Shown: positions 1-5,183 of the stretch, piece after piece
How the letters are laid out: each line of letters starts with the position of its first letter
Position numbering within the stretch: position 1 is the stretch's first letter
DNA from: Methylocystaceae bacterium
GTDB lineage: Bacteria > Pseudomonadota > Alphaproteobacteria > Rhizobiales > Beijerinckiaceae
Length of the DNA: 5,183 nt
NCBI GenBank assembly: GCA_003152255.1
Contig: PLZT01000474.1
Coordinates: forward strand, 6,259-11,441
Direction: 5' to 3'
Program-made: the position numbers and the translations under genes
Notes under the pieces: generated by a model
The model's database searches: none
Told to the model about the DNA's origin: nothing
What the model saw: only the letters and a program-made list of their open reading frames with translations

Positions 1-195
1 AAGCTCAGCGGCTATTTCAGCGTGGCCAGCGTCGTGCATTATCTCATTGTCTATCCTGACGAATCCCTGGTGATCCACCATCGGCGCATCGAGGACGGCA
101 AGATTTTGACGAGCATTTTGCGCGAGGGGGCGGTGACGCTCGATCCGCCGGGACTGGAGTTCGGGCTTTCCCAGCTATATGGCGAGCAGGCCTGA
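1..195 (+). CDS. Uma2-family (DUF820) endonuclease-like protein, C-terminal fragment
   Basis: Frame 1 is open from the first base to a TGA at 193-195 and gives 64 residues, so the gene begins outside the window. The fragment has the C-terminal pattern of the Uma2 family: a KLSGYFSVASVVHYLIVYPD strand region, then a basic stretch (HHRRIEDGK), then an LREGAVTLDPPGLEFGLSQLY ending, which resembles the usual 'LDPPGL...l..LY' tail. Uma2 proteins have a PD-(D/E)XK nuclease fold and are very numerous in cyanobacteria and some proteobacteria, but their cellular role is largely unknown. The catalytic Asp/Glu residues would lie mainly upstream of the window, so activity cannot be judged. The leading K may belong to the conserved Lys-Leu-x-x-Tyr helix. 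Family assignment is from recognition of the tail only. Confidence 0.72.
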   Translation, partial: KLSGYFSVASVVHYLIVYPDESLVIHHRRIEDGKILTSILREGAVTLDPPGLEFGLSQLYGEQA

Positions 196-237
196 CGGCG
201 GCGCGCCAAGGGCAGCGGCGACGGGCCGCGGTTGTCA

Positions 238-268
238 TTTTCGCGCCGAGGCCCCACGTTCTTAAAAT
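238..268 (+). promoter_or_regulatory. weak sigma70-like promoter candidate for the host-attachment gene
   Basis: TAAAAT at 263-268 matches the -10 consensus at five of six positions and stands out in a very GC-rich stretch. The best -35 at a workable distance is TTTTCG (238-243, 19-bp spacer), which is poor; a better TTGTCA at 232-237 is too far away (25 bp). Transcription from this -10 would begin near 275, leaving a leader of about 20 bases that still holds the ribosome binding site at 283-289. Confidence 0.28.
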
Positions 269-296
269 GGAGGCCATCGAGTGAAGGGATCAAATC

Positions 297-758
297 ATGT
301 CCAATATCGCGGTCCATAACGGCGCATGGGTTCTCGTCGGGGACGGGCGCAGGGCGCTGTTCCTATATAATCACGGCGATCCCGACCTGTTGGATTTGCG
401 CGTCATCGACGCGCGCGTCGATGAGAATCCGTCCACGCACGACCAGGGAACGGCCGCGCCGGGGCGACTCGCCGCGCGCCTCGGGCCGCGTAGCGCCGTG
501 GAGACCACCGATTGGCATGAAGTCGAAAAAGAGCATTTCGCCAAGGAGATGGCCGAGCGGATCAACAAAGCGGCCGAAAGCGGCGAGCTGAAGGAAATCG
601 TGATCGTCGCGCCGCCGCGCGTGCTCGGCGAAATCCGCAAGGACCTTTCGGTAAAGGCGCAGGCGAAGGTGAAGGGCGAGCTTGATCGCGATCTCACGCA
701 TCATCCGCTGCCCGAAATCGAAAAGGCGCTGGCCCGACAATTCGCGCAGCCGGCGTAA
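297..758 (+). CDS. host attachment (baeRF-type) family protein
   Basis: This 153-residue protein matches the alphaproteobacterial family annotated as 'protein required for attachment to host cells', which sequence analyses place among the baeRF proteins (relatives of archaeal/eukaryotic release factor 1 domains). The N-terminus WVLVGDGRRALFLYN (11-25) is the usual first strand and 'aDg.rA.f' turn. The middle (43-72) is polar and probably a loop. FAKEMAERINKAAESGEL (81-98) is a helix, followed by the family's IVIVAPPRVLGEIRKDL (101-117) strand-helix and a KGELDRDLTHHPLPEIEKAL ending (126-145). Length fits the family. The start at 297 is supported by GAAGGGA at 283-289, seven bases upstream. 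There is no signal peptide or membrane segment, so it is predicted cytoplasmic. It stands alone, 101 bp after the Uma2 gene and convergent with mutS. The link to host attachment is a family label, not shown here; a ribosome- or RNA-related role is an alternative. Confidence 0.85.
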   Translation: MSNIAVHNGAWVLVGDGRRALFLYNHGDPDLLDLRVIDARVDENPSTHDQGTAAPGRLAARLGPRSAVETTDWHEVEKEHFAKEMAERINKAAESGELKEIVIVAPPRVLGEIRKDLSVKAQAKVKGELDRDLTHHPLPEIEKALARQFAQPA

Positions 759-769
759 AGGCGGGGCGC

Positions 770-807
770 TGCGGCGAGGCGGGCTTAAAAGCCAAAGCCT
801 CGCCGCA
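770..807. terminator. hairpin between convergent genes, candidate bidirectional terminator
   Basis: TGCGGCGAGGC (770-780) and GCCTCGCCGCA (797-807) form a perfect 11-bp inverted repeat. The 16-base loop holds an inner stem, GGCTT (782-786) with AAGCC (789-793), so the whole can fold as one long interrupted stem. It lies 11 bp after the stop of the host-attachment gene and 60 bp past the mutS stop, where convergent transcription should end. Neither strand has a clear U tract after the stem, so it is not a textbook intrinsic terminator. It could stall polymerase, protect 3' ends or be a dispersed GC-rich repeat. Confidence 0.5.
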
Positions 808-867
808 TCAACTCGCGGCCAGCACGATGAGCACGGAGAGAGTCGCGATCCTGCCGCCGGCGCGCTA

Positions 868-3552
868 TCAAAGCTTCCCCTTCAAATCATAGAGCGCCGC
901 CAGCGCCTCGCGCGGCGTCAGCGCGTCCGGGTCGATGGCTTTCAGCGCCTCTCGCAGCGGATCGCGCGTTTTCAACGGCGCCGGGGCGTGCGAAAACAGC
1001 GGCAGATCGTCGATCGTTTTTTCGAGCGGCGCGCGCCGGTCGCCCGCCTCGAGCCGCGCCAAAATTTTGTGCGCGCGAGCGACGACGCTCTTGGGAAGGC
1101 CAGCCAATTCCGCGACATGGACGCCATATGAGCGATCCGCCGCGCCCGCGATCACCTCGTGCAGAAACACGATCTCGCCCGCGTGATCCGTCACCTTCAT
1201 CGTCAGATTCATGAGCCGGGACAAGCGCTTGGTGAGCTGCGTCAATTCGTGGAAATGCGTCGCGAACAGCGCGCGGGAGCGGTTCGACTCATGCAAATGC
1301 TCGATCGCCGCCCAGGCGATCGAGAGGCCGTCGAAGGTCGCCGTGCCGCGGCCGATTTCGTCGAGAATGACCAGGGAGCGCGGCCCGGCGCAGTTCAAAA
1401 TCGCAGCGGTTTCAACCATTTCGACCATGAAGGTTGAACGCCCCCGCGCGAGGTCGTCCGAGGCGCCGACGCGGGAAAACAGCCGGTCGACGACGCCGAT
1501 TCGGGCGCGCTCGGCCGGCACATACGACCCAGCCTGCGCCAGCAGCACGATCAGCGCATTCTGCCGCAAGAACGTTGATTTGCCTGCCATATTCGGGCCG
1601 GTGACGACGGCGATCCGCCCGCCCGAAAGATCGCAGTCGTTGGGCGCGAAGGCCTTGCCCCGCGCTTGCAGCGACGCTTCCACCACTGGATGCCGTCCGC
1701 CTTTAATATCAAAGTCCAGCGAGGCGTCGACATGGGGGCGGGTCCAGTCGCGCCGGCTGGCGAGCTCCGCCAGCGCCGCGACCAGATCGAGCCGGGCGAA
1801 GCTCTGGCTTAACCGCTGGAGATCGCTGGTTTTCGCGCATATTCGCGCACGCAACGCGTCAAAAAGCGCATTTTCGCGCATCAGCGCGCATTCGCTGGCG
1901 CTGTCGATCTTGGCGTCGAGCTCGACGAGTTCGCGGGTCGAAAAACGCATCGCGTCGGCCATCGTCTGACGATGGGTGAACGTCGCGTCGAACGGCGGCC
2001 GCAGCAGCCGCTCGCCTTGCGCCGAAGGAACCTCGAAAAAGAACCCCAGAAAATTATTGTGCTTTATCTTGAGCTGCCTGATTTCGGTCAGCTCGACATA
2101 TTTCGCTTGAAATCCGGCGACAATTTGGCGGCTCTGGTCGCGCAGCTCGCGGGCCTCGTCGAGCTCGGCGTCGACGCCAGGCGCGATAAAGCCGCCGGCG
2201 CGGCGGTCGAGCGGCGGCTCCTTGACGAGGCTTCGCGTAATCTCTTGTTCCAGCTCGCAATCAGCGCCGGCGAGTTCAGTGATGTCGGCCGCGACCTCGC
2301 GTGGCGCCGCCTCGAAACCGGCCAGTCCCGCGATGCCCCGCGCCGCCGCCAGCGCCACGGCGACCGCGGCGAGGTCGCGCGGGCCGCCGCGTTGCAAGGC
2401 GAGCCGCGACAACGCGCGGGAGAGATCGGGCGCGCGGGCCAGCCGCGCGCGCAACCCCTCGCGCAGACTGGGGTTTTCCACGAAAAACCCCACCGCGTCG
2501 AGCCGGCCGGCGACTTCGTTTTGGTCGGTCGAGGGCGCGCCGATGCGCTCAGCTAAGAGCCGCGCGCCGGCCGGCGTCACCGTGAGATCGACGACGGAGA
2601 GCAGCGACCCCTCGCGCGCGCCGGAGAGCGTCCGCGAGATTTCGAGATTGGCTCTGGTCGCGGCGTCGATGTCGAGCGTCTTGCTGTCGCGCTGACTCAA
2701 GGGCCGGGCCAGCGCCGGGCGCTCGGCCTTTTGCGTGCGCTCGACATAGAGGATGGCGCAGGCGCAGGCGGCAAGCTCGGCCGGCGTCAGCGCGCCAAAG
2801 CCCTCCAGCGTCGCGACGCCGTAGAACTCCATCAGCCGGCGCTCGGCGGAGGCGCCCTCGCCAGCGTCGCGGCCGAGCGGCGTCACCGGCGCGCCGCGCG
2901 CCGCCAGAATTTCGCTCAAAGAAGCGTCGCGATAAAGCGTCTCCGCGACGACGATCTCGCGCGGCTCCAGCCGCGCCAATTCGCCGGAAAGATCGGCCTC
3001 CGCGCGCTCCACGACCGTGAAGGCGCCGGTCGAAATATCGACGCAGGCGAGCCCGTAGAGCCAGCCGCTGTCCACGCCCCGAGCGCGCGCCAGCGCCGCG
3101 AAAGCGTTCGGGCGGGCGGGATCGAGCAGCGTCTCCTCGGTGATGGTGCCGGGCGTGACGAGCCGCGTCACGTCGCGTCGCACGACGGATTTGGCGCCGC
3201 GCTTCTTCGCCTCGGCGGGGTCTTCGAGTTGCTCGCAGACCGCGACGCGATGGCCGAGCGCGATCAGCTTTTGCAGATAGTCGTTGGCGCGCTCGACCGG
3301 CACGCCGCACATCGGAATATCCTCGCCGCGATGCTTGCCGCGCTTCGTCAGCATGATGCCGAGCGCCCGCGACGCGACGACGGAATCCTCGAAAAACAAT
3401 TCGTAGAAATCGCCCATGCGGTAAAACAACAGGCAATCCGGATTGGCCGCCTTGATCTCGATATATTGCGCGATCATCGGCGTCGGCGCGTCGCTTTTGT
3501 TGTCGCGGGCGATGGTCCCTGGGGTGTCGGCGGGCTTGTGCATGGCCGGCAC
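868..3552 (-). CDS. mutS: DNA mismatch repair ATPase MutS
   Basis: MutS binds mismatches and small loops as a dimer and recruits MutL after ATP-driven clamp formation. The protein is 894 residues against about 853 in E. coli, with no sign of a frameshift. RMGDFYELF (45-53) carries the mismatch-wedge Phe49-x-Glu51. The connector domain and the long lever and clamp regions follow (about 130-630). The ATPase domain has Walker A GPNMAGKST (652-660), Walker B SLVILDEIGRGTATFDG (726-742) and ATHFHEL (764-770). The C-terminal PLREALKAIDPDALTPREAL stretch (865-884) fits the oligomerisation domain. DLPLF (849-853) lies where E. coli has its beta-clamp binding motif. The start is uncertain: the longest frame uses GTG at 3552, an ATG lies at 3543, and neither has a clear Shine-Dalgarno. 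Homology begins near residue 22 (DAPTPM), so either start gives a whole enzyme. It lies 48 bp downstream of hxlR on the same strand and is convergent with the host-attachment gene. Confidence 0.98.
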   Translation of the reverse strand: MPAMHKPADTPGTIARDNKSDAPTPMIAQYIEIKAANPDCLLFYRMGDFYELFFEDSVVASRALGIMLTKRGKHRGEDIPMCGVPVERANDYLQKLIALGHRVAVCEQLEDPAEAKKRGAKSVVRRDVTRLVTPGTITEETLLDPARPNAFAALARARGVDSGWLYGLACVDISTGAFTVVERAEADLSGELARLEPREIVVAETLYRDASLSEILAARGAPVTPLGRDAGEGASAERRLMEFYGVATLEGFGALTPAELAACACAILYVERTQKAERPALARPLSQRDSKTLDIDAATRANLEISRTLSGAREGSLLSVVDLTVTPAGARLLAERIGAPSTDQNEVAGRLDAVGFFVENPSLREGLRARLARAPDLSRALSRLALQRGGPRDLAAVAVALAAARGIAGLAGFEAAPREVAADITELAGADCELEQEITRSLVKEPPLDRRAGGFIAPGVDAELDEARELRDQSRQIVAGFQAKYVELTEIRQLKIKHNNFLGFFFEVPSAQGERLLRPPFDATFTHRQTMADAMRFSTRELVELDAKIDSASECALMRENALFDALRARICAKTSDLQRLSQSFARLDLVAALAELASRRDWTRPHVDASLDFDIKGGRHPVVEASLQARGKAFAPNDCDLSGGRIAVVTGPNMAGKSTFLRQNALIVLLAQAGSYVPAERARIGVVDRLFSRVGASDDLARGRSTFMVEMVETAAILNCAGPRSLVILDEIGRGTATFDGLSIAWAAIEHLHESNRSRALFATHFHELTQLTKRLSRLMNLTMKVTDHAGEIVFLHEVIAGAADRSYGVHVAELAGLPKSVVARAHKILARLEAGDRRAPLEKTIDDLPLFSHAPAPLKTRDPLREALKAIDPDALTPREALAALYDLKGKL

Positions 3553-3600
3553 GCTAGCAAGGTTTATGGCGGTTCGCTACTTACGGCGAGCGCGCGCTGT

Positions 3601-4161
3601 TCATGCGCGACGCCTTACCGTCGGCGTCGGCACCGGCTCCGAATTTTCCAGTTTTGTCAAAAAACGGTGCGGCTTTTGTAGCGCTCGCTCCACCGCGTCG
3701 TGTCGGAAATTAGGTATTGCGCCCGGCCCTGGCTGAATAACAACGTCACTGGCCGGTGGAGTGATTTTGCAGGTCGGACATGAGCCGGAACTGTCAAGAA
3801 CACTCGTGCAATTGACATGCGAGAAAATTCGTCGCGGGCCGCGCCTCGGCGCGTGATGCGCTTCGCCCCATGCGGCGAGACCATACAAGACCGGCCACAG
3901 GGCCTCGCCTTGTTTGGTCAGAATGTAGTTGCTCTGTCCAGTTCTATACTCTTCGCGCCTGAGCACCCCAGAATCGACAAGCTTGGCCAAGCGCGAGCTG
4001 AGTGTCGCTTTGGGGATGTCAAGGTGATCGAGGAAATCGTTGAAGCGGGACACCCCCAAAAAGCAGTCGCGAATTATAAGCATGGTCCATCGCTCGCCTA
4101 CAAGTTCGAGCGCGCGTGCGACCGGGCAATCCTGCTGATCGTAGTTTTGCGCCAACGCCAT
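3601..4161 (-). CDS. HxlR-family winged-helix transcriptional regulator
   Basis: A 186-residue DNA-binding regulator. Residues 11-35 (DCPVARALELVGERWTMLII and on) are the HxlR signature. SRFNDFLDHLDIPKATLSSR (38-57) and the following LAKLVDSGVL hold the helix-turn-helix and recognition helix. YILTKQGEAL (79-88) is the wing, and WPVLYGLAAWGEAH (89-102) the dimerising helix. Cys12 matches the N-terminal Cys that senses quinones and aldehydes in some relatives (YodB, HypR). A C-terminal extension carries His115, Cys118, Cys128 and Cys131, ending in the PGPGA motif (144-148) seen in longer HxlR proteins; a zinc-ribbon-like fold is possible. The last 38 residues are basic, low-complexity and not recognised. 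I chose ATG 4161 over an upstream GTG at 4239 because it has a good ribosome site and starts just before the conserved domain. It is divergent from the tautomerase gene, which is its likely target. Base composition is near 50% G+C over much of the gene, unlike mutS. Confidence 0.93.
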   Translation of the reverse strand: MALAQNYDQQDCPVARALELVGERWTMLIIRDCFLGVSRFNDFLDHLDIPKATLSSRLAKLVDSGVLRREEYRTGQSNYILTKQGEALWPVLYGLAAWGEAHHAPRRGPRRIFSHVNCTSVLDSSGSCPTCKITPPASDVVIQPGPGAIPNFRHDAVERALQKPHRFLTKLENSEPVPTPTVRRRA

Positions 4162-4170
4162 GAAGCCCGG

Positions 4171-4177
4171 TCCTCTC
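4171..4177 (-). promoter_or_regulatory. ribosome binding site deciding the hxlR start
   Basis: Read on the minus strand this is GAGAGGA, nine bases before ATG 4161. It supports starting the regulator at MALAQNY rather than 26 codons earlier at the GTG at 4239. That GTG lies inside the putative -35/repeat region, so it is unlikely to be in the transcript. Confidence 0.7.
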
Positions 4178-4210
4178 TTCAAAAATCTCGAACTCCACGC
4201 GGATACGTGA

Positions 4211-4239
4211 CCTATCACCGCCGCGAACCAGCTTGTCAC
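4211..4239 (-). promoter_or_regulatory. candidate hxlR promoter
   Basis: On the minus strand GTGACA (4239-4234) resembles TTGACA at five of six positions. After 17 bp comes GATAGG (4216-4211), a weak -10 sharing the central ATA. Transcription would begin near 4204 and give a leader of roughly 43 bases containing the ribosome site at 4171-4177. Both boxes sit in the 9-bp direct repeats described separately, which would fit autoregulation. The -10 is poor, so this is a tentative assignment. Confidence 0.35.
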
Positions 4240-4247
4240 CGCCGAAC
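4213..4247. repeat. two direct repeats TCACCGCCG spaced 21 bp, candidate operator
   Basis: TCACCGCCG occurs at 4215-4223 and 4236-4244, exactly 21 bp apart, close to two helical turns. The match extends imperfectly to T[A/G]TCACCGCCG on the left and to a shared GAAC on the right, offset by two bases (4225-4228 and 4244-4247). A small dyad, GTGA-CCTA-TCAC, overlaps the first copy at 4207-4218. The repeats lie only in the divergent control region between hxlR and the tautomerase gene, on the presumed hxlR -35 and -10 boxes. HxlR regulators bind as dimers to dyads near their own promoters, so this is a reasonable operator site. Binding is inferred. Confidence 0.4.
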
Positions 4248-4325
4248 TTGGCGCTCGAAGCTATCCGAGCCCGGATATTTCGTTCCACACATAGCAGAGT
4301 TCCGCGCCAAGATCGAAGATAGGTC

Positions 4326-4354
4326 TTGTCAATGAACCTGCCATCGCCTACCGT
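4326..4354 (+). promoter_or_regulatory. candidate promoter for the tautomerase gene
   Basis: TTGTCA (4326-4331) matches the -35 consensus at five of six positions. After 17 bp, TACCGT (4349-4354) matches the -10 at only three. A start near 4361 would leave a leader of about 76 bases before ATG 4437. The rest of the 275-bp control region showed no better pair and no convincing open frame. An activator or a relieved repressor may compensate for the weak -10, but this is speculative. Confidence 0.25.
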
Positions 4355-4436
4355 AAGTTCAATGAGCAGACCTCTGGCCTTCCTGATCGCGAGAGGCCCT
4401 AAGCTCAGGTAGCGACGGCATAAGAGGAGCGAGGAC

Positions 4437-4916
4437 ATGCCATTATGGAAAGTCTATCACCCTGTCGGGGCGTTTACCGCTGAAGATAAAAAGGGTTTGG
4501 CCGAGCGCATCACTTCCGTCTATGCGAGCGTGCCCATTCCTAAATTTTATGCCGTGATCATTTTTGAAGAGATTCCGGCGGGCTCCTGCTTCGTAGGAGG
4601 TAAAGCCCACGACAAGTTCGTGCGCTTCAGGATTGATCAAATCGCGAGGACGATTCCTGGCCCGATCCTCAGAGAATGGTGGATGAGGACGCTTGATGAA
4701 GTCATCGCGCCTTGGGTCAAGGACAGGGGATACGACTGGGAAATTTCCATTGATGAGACCCCATTCGATTTGTGGTCTCTTCAAGGAGAGTTGCCCCCGC
4801 CCTTTGAATCGGTCGGTGAAAAGCGGTGGGTGAAGGAAAATAAGGCAAGTCCCTATAGCTTGGCGGAACGACTCCCGGTCAATCTCCTTCTCGCGCCAGG
4901 GTTGGCGGACCGCTAA
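4437..4916 (+). CDS. tautomerase superfamily protein (Tautomerase_3 / putative oxalocrotonate tautomerase type)
   Basis: A 159-residue protein starting MPLWKVYHP. Removal of Met would expose Pro1, the catalytic base of the 4-oxalocrotonate tautomerase superfamily. The order of elements fits the Tautomerase_3 group: beta strand 1-8, helix TAEDKKGLAERITSVYAS (14-31), strand KFYAVIIFEEIPAGSCFVGG (36-55), FVRFRIDQIART (61-72), helix with REWWMRTLDEVIAPWV (79-94), then GYDWEISIDETPFDLWSLQG (98-117), PPP (120-122) and KRWVKEN (129-135). Many annotated members are fungal. By remembered alignment to cis-3-chloroacrylic acid dehalogenase, His28, Tyr103 and Glu114 are replaced (Tyr, Ser, Leu), so dehalogenation is not predicted; the substrate is unknown. 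The last ~19 residues, after ASPY, look like an extra tail. AGAGGAG at 4423-4429, seven bases upstream, supports the start. No signal peptide is seen, so it is predicted cytoplasmic. Composition is about 51% G+C in 4441-4620, and the gene is divergent from hxlR. Confidence 0.85.
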   Translation: MPLWKVYHPVGAFTAEDKKGLAERITSVYASVPIPKFYAVIIFEEIPAGSCFVGGKAHDKFVRFRIDQIARTIPGPILREWWMRTLDEVIAPWVKDRGYDWEISIDETPFDLWSLQGELPPPFESVGEKRWVKENKASPYSLAERLPVNLLLAPGLADR

Positions 4917-4999
4917 ATTCCAGATCAAATTGGACGGGAACGCTGACTTTCTTTTTTGAATTCAACATTCCCGCACATGCGAGCGTCTTTTAAAAAGGC
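4917..4999. other. AT-rich gap between tautomerase and transposase genes
   Basis: No gene is seen. The gap has a pyrimidine run TTTCTTTTTT (4948-4957), a 10-bp palindrome TTGAATTCAA (4956-4965), and CGGGAA/TTCCCG arms (4935-4940 and 4968-4973) around a 27-base loop. GAGC/GCTC (4981-4984 and 4998-5001) flanks a CTTTT-A-AAAAG centre (4987-4997). Transcription of the two convergent genes may end here, but no compact GC stem precedes the T run. The outer end of the insertion sequence should also lie here, though with only one end in view its terminal inverted repeat cannot be identified. Confidence 0.35.
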
Positions 5000-5183
5000 T
5001 CAATTCGCATTAGTTATGCACGCGGGCCTCACATTCAGCATCCCTGCGGCTGCGGCGAGCACCGCGCGGGGTGAAGGAGTCCGAGGGAGGACGGCGAGGT
5101 GATACCACCGCAGGTAGCTGTCTAGATATTTGGTGGCGATGCCGCGGTGGCGGCGGAGAAAGTCCTTGAGGCGCTCATGGCGG
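5000..5183 (-). CDS. IS1595-like transposase, C-terminal fragment (cut by window edge)
   Basis: Read on the minus strand, the frame from 5182 to the TGA at 5002-5000 gives 60 residues. It begins RHERLKDFLRRHRGIATKYL, continues DSYLRWYHL and ends ACITNAN. The 'LK.FLRR.RGIATKYLD.YLRW' pattern is the C-terminal end of DDE transposases of the IS1595 family (ISXO2-like domain), which move small insertion sequences by cut-and-paste. The catalytic DDE/N residues lie beyond the right edge, so whether the gene is intact is unknown. The tail after LRWYHL is Ala/Pro-rich and variable in such elements. The insertion sequence is convergent with the tautomerase gene and borders the low-GC block. The family call rests on recognition of a short tail. 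Confidence 0.68.
   Translation of the reverse strand, partial: RHERLKDFLRRHRGIATKYLDSYLRWYHLAVLPRTPSPRAVLAAAAGMLNVRPACITNAN
5000..5183 (-). mobile_element. partial insertion sequence, IS1595-like
   Basis: The transposase tail implies that an insertion sequence enters the window from the right, with its transposase-downstream end somewhere between about 4917 and 5000. Its inner boundary is therefore a minimum estimate. No target-site duplication can be recognised because the opposite end is outside the window. Confidence 0.5.

Noticed and set aside
232..591. + strand frame of 119 codons overlapping the host-attachment gene
   Set aside because: Out of frame with the recognised family protein, Arg/Ser/Pro-rich, and without a ribosome site as good as that at 283-289.
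1211..1969. + strand frame of 252 codons inside mutS
   Set aside because: Ser/Arg/Ala-rich antisense reading of the MutS ATPase region, without homology or a credible ribosome site.
2549..3436. Minus strand frame of 295 codons overlapping mutS in another frame
   Set aside because: The product is extremely Arg-rich with no recognisable motif; it is a frame-shifted reading of mutS. The mutS frame itself is unbroken here, so it is not a frameshift remnant.
3589..3598. AGCGCGCGCT palindrome between hxlR and mutS
   Set aside because: Perfect over 10 bp but made of alternating CG, which is common by chance in this composition, and it has no loop or following T tract.
2731..3681. Long + strand open frame (316 codons) opposite mutS, extending into the hxlR 3' end
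   Set aside because: It lies antisense to the well-supported MutS frame. Its Arg/Ala/Gly-rich product matches no family I know, and long antisense frames are expected in GC-rich coding DNA.
3817..4335. + strand frame of 172 codons across hxlR and the control region
   Set aside because: It is antisense to the clear HxlR domain and resembles no family.
4019..4438. Minus strand frame of 139 codons across the hxlR-tautomerase control region
   Set aside because: It overlaps hxlR in the wrong frame and crosses the promoter region of both genes. No motif was recognised, so I treat the control region as non-coding.
4443..4928. Minus strand frame of 161 codons opposite the tautomerase
   Set aside because: The + strand frame has a strong ribosome site and the tautomerase motif series; the opposite frame has neither.
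4935..4973. CGGGAA...TTCCCG inverted repeat around the T run as a tautomerase terminator
   Set aside because: Arms of six with a 27-base loop are weak, and the T run lies within the loop instead of after the stem.

Overview
The window reads as chromosomal DNA from a GC-rich alphaproteobacterium, most likely of the order Hyphomicrobiales (Rhizobiales). The clues are the MutS sequence style (for example the DEIGRGTATFDG Walker B region), strong G/C bias at third codon positions in the left two thirds, and a baeRF/host-attachment protein of a kind common in that group. The genus cannot be fixed from this sequence alone.

Left part (1-3552), conserved-looking and GC-rich. The window opens inside the 3' end of a Uma2-family (PD-(D/E)XK nuclease-like) gene on the + strand. 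A complete small host-attachment/baeRF-family gene follows (297-758, +). A perfect 11-bp stem hairpin (770-807) lies between it and the convergent gene mutS (868-3552, -), a full-length mismatch-repair ATPase with all key motifs intact.

Right part (3601-5183), clearly lower in GC. By hand count, 4441-4620 is 91/180 G+C and two lines of the hxlR gene are 31/60 and 29/60, against 45/60 and 40/60 in two arbitrary mutS lines. This block holds an HxlR-family winged-helix regulator (3601-4161, -) and, divergently, a Tautomerase_3-type protein (4437-4916, +) with the catalytic N-terminal proline. They share a 275-bp control region. It contains two copies of TCACCGCCG exactly 21 bp apart, lying on the best -35/-10 candidates of hxlR. 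The block is followed by the C-terminal 60 codons of an IS1595-like transposase (5000-5183, -) running off the right edge.

How they may work together: the regulator and tautomerase form a plausible acquired two-gene module, in which an HxlR protein that could sense electrophiles through its N-terminal Cys controls itself and an enzyme acting on small unsaturated or carbonyl compounds. hxlR lies only about 50 bp upstream of mutS on the same strand, and I see no strong mutS promoter in that gap, so mutS may be partly read from the regulator's transcript. No CRISPR array, tRNA, rRNA or riboswitch was recognised. No wholly new system is demonstrated; the HxlR/tautomerase pair is the best candidate for something undescribed.
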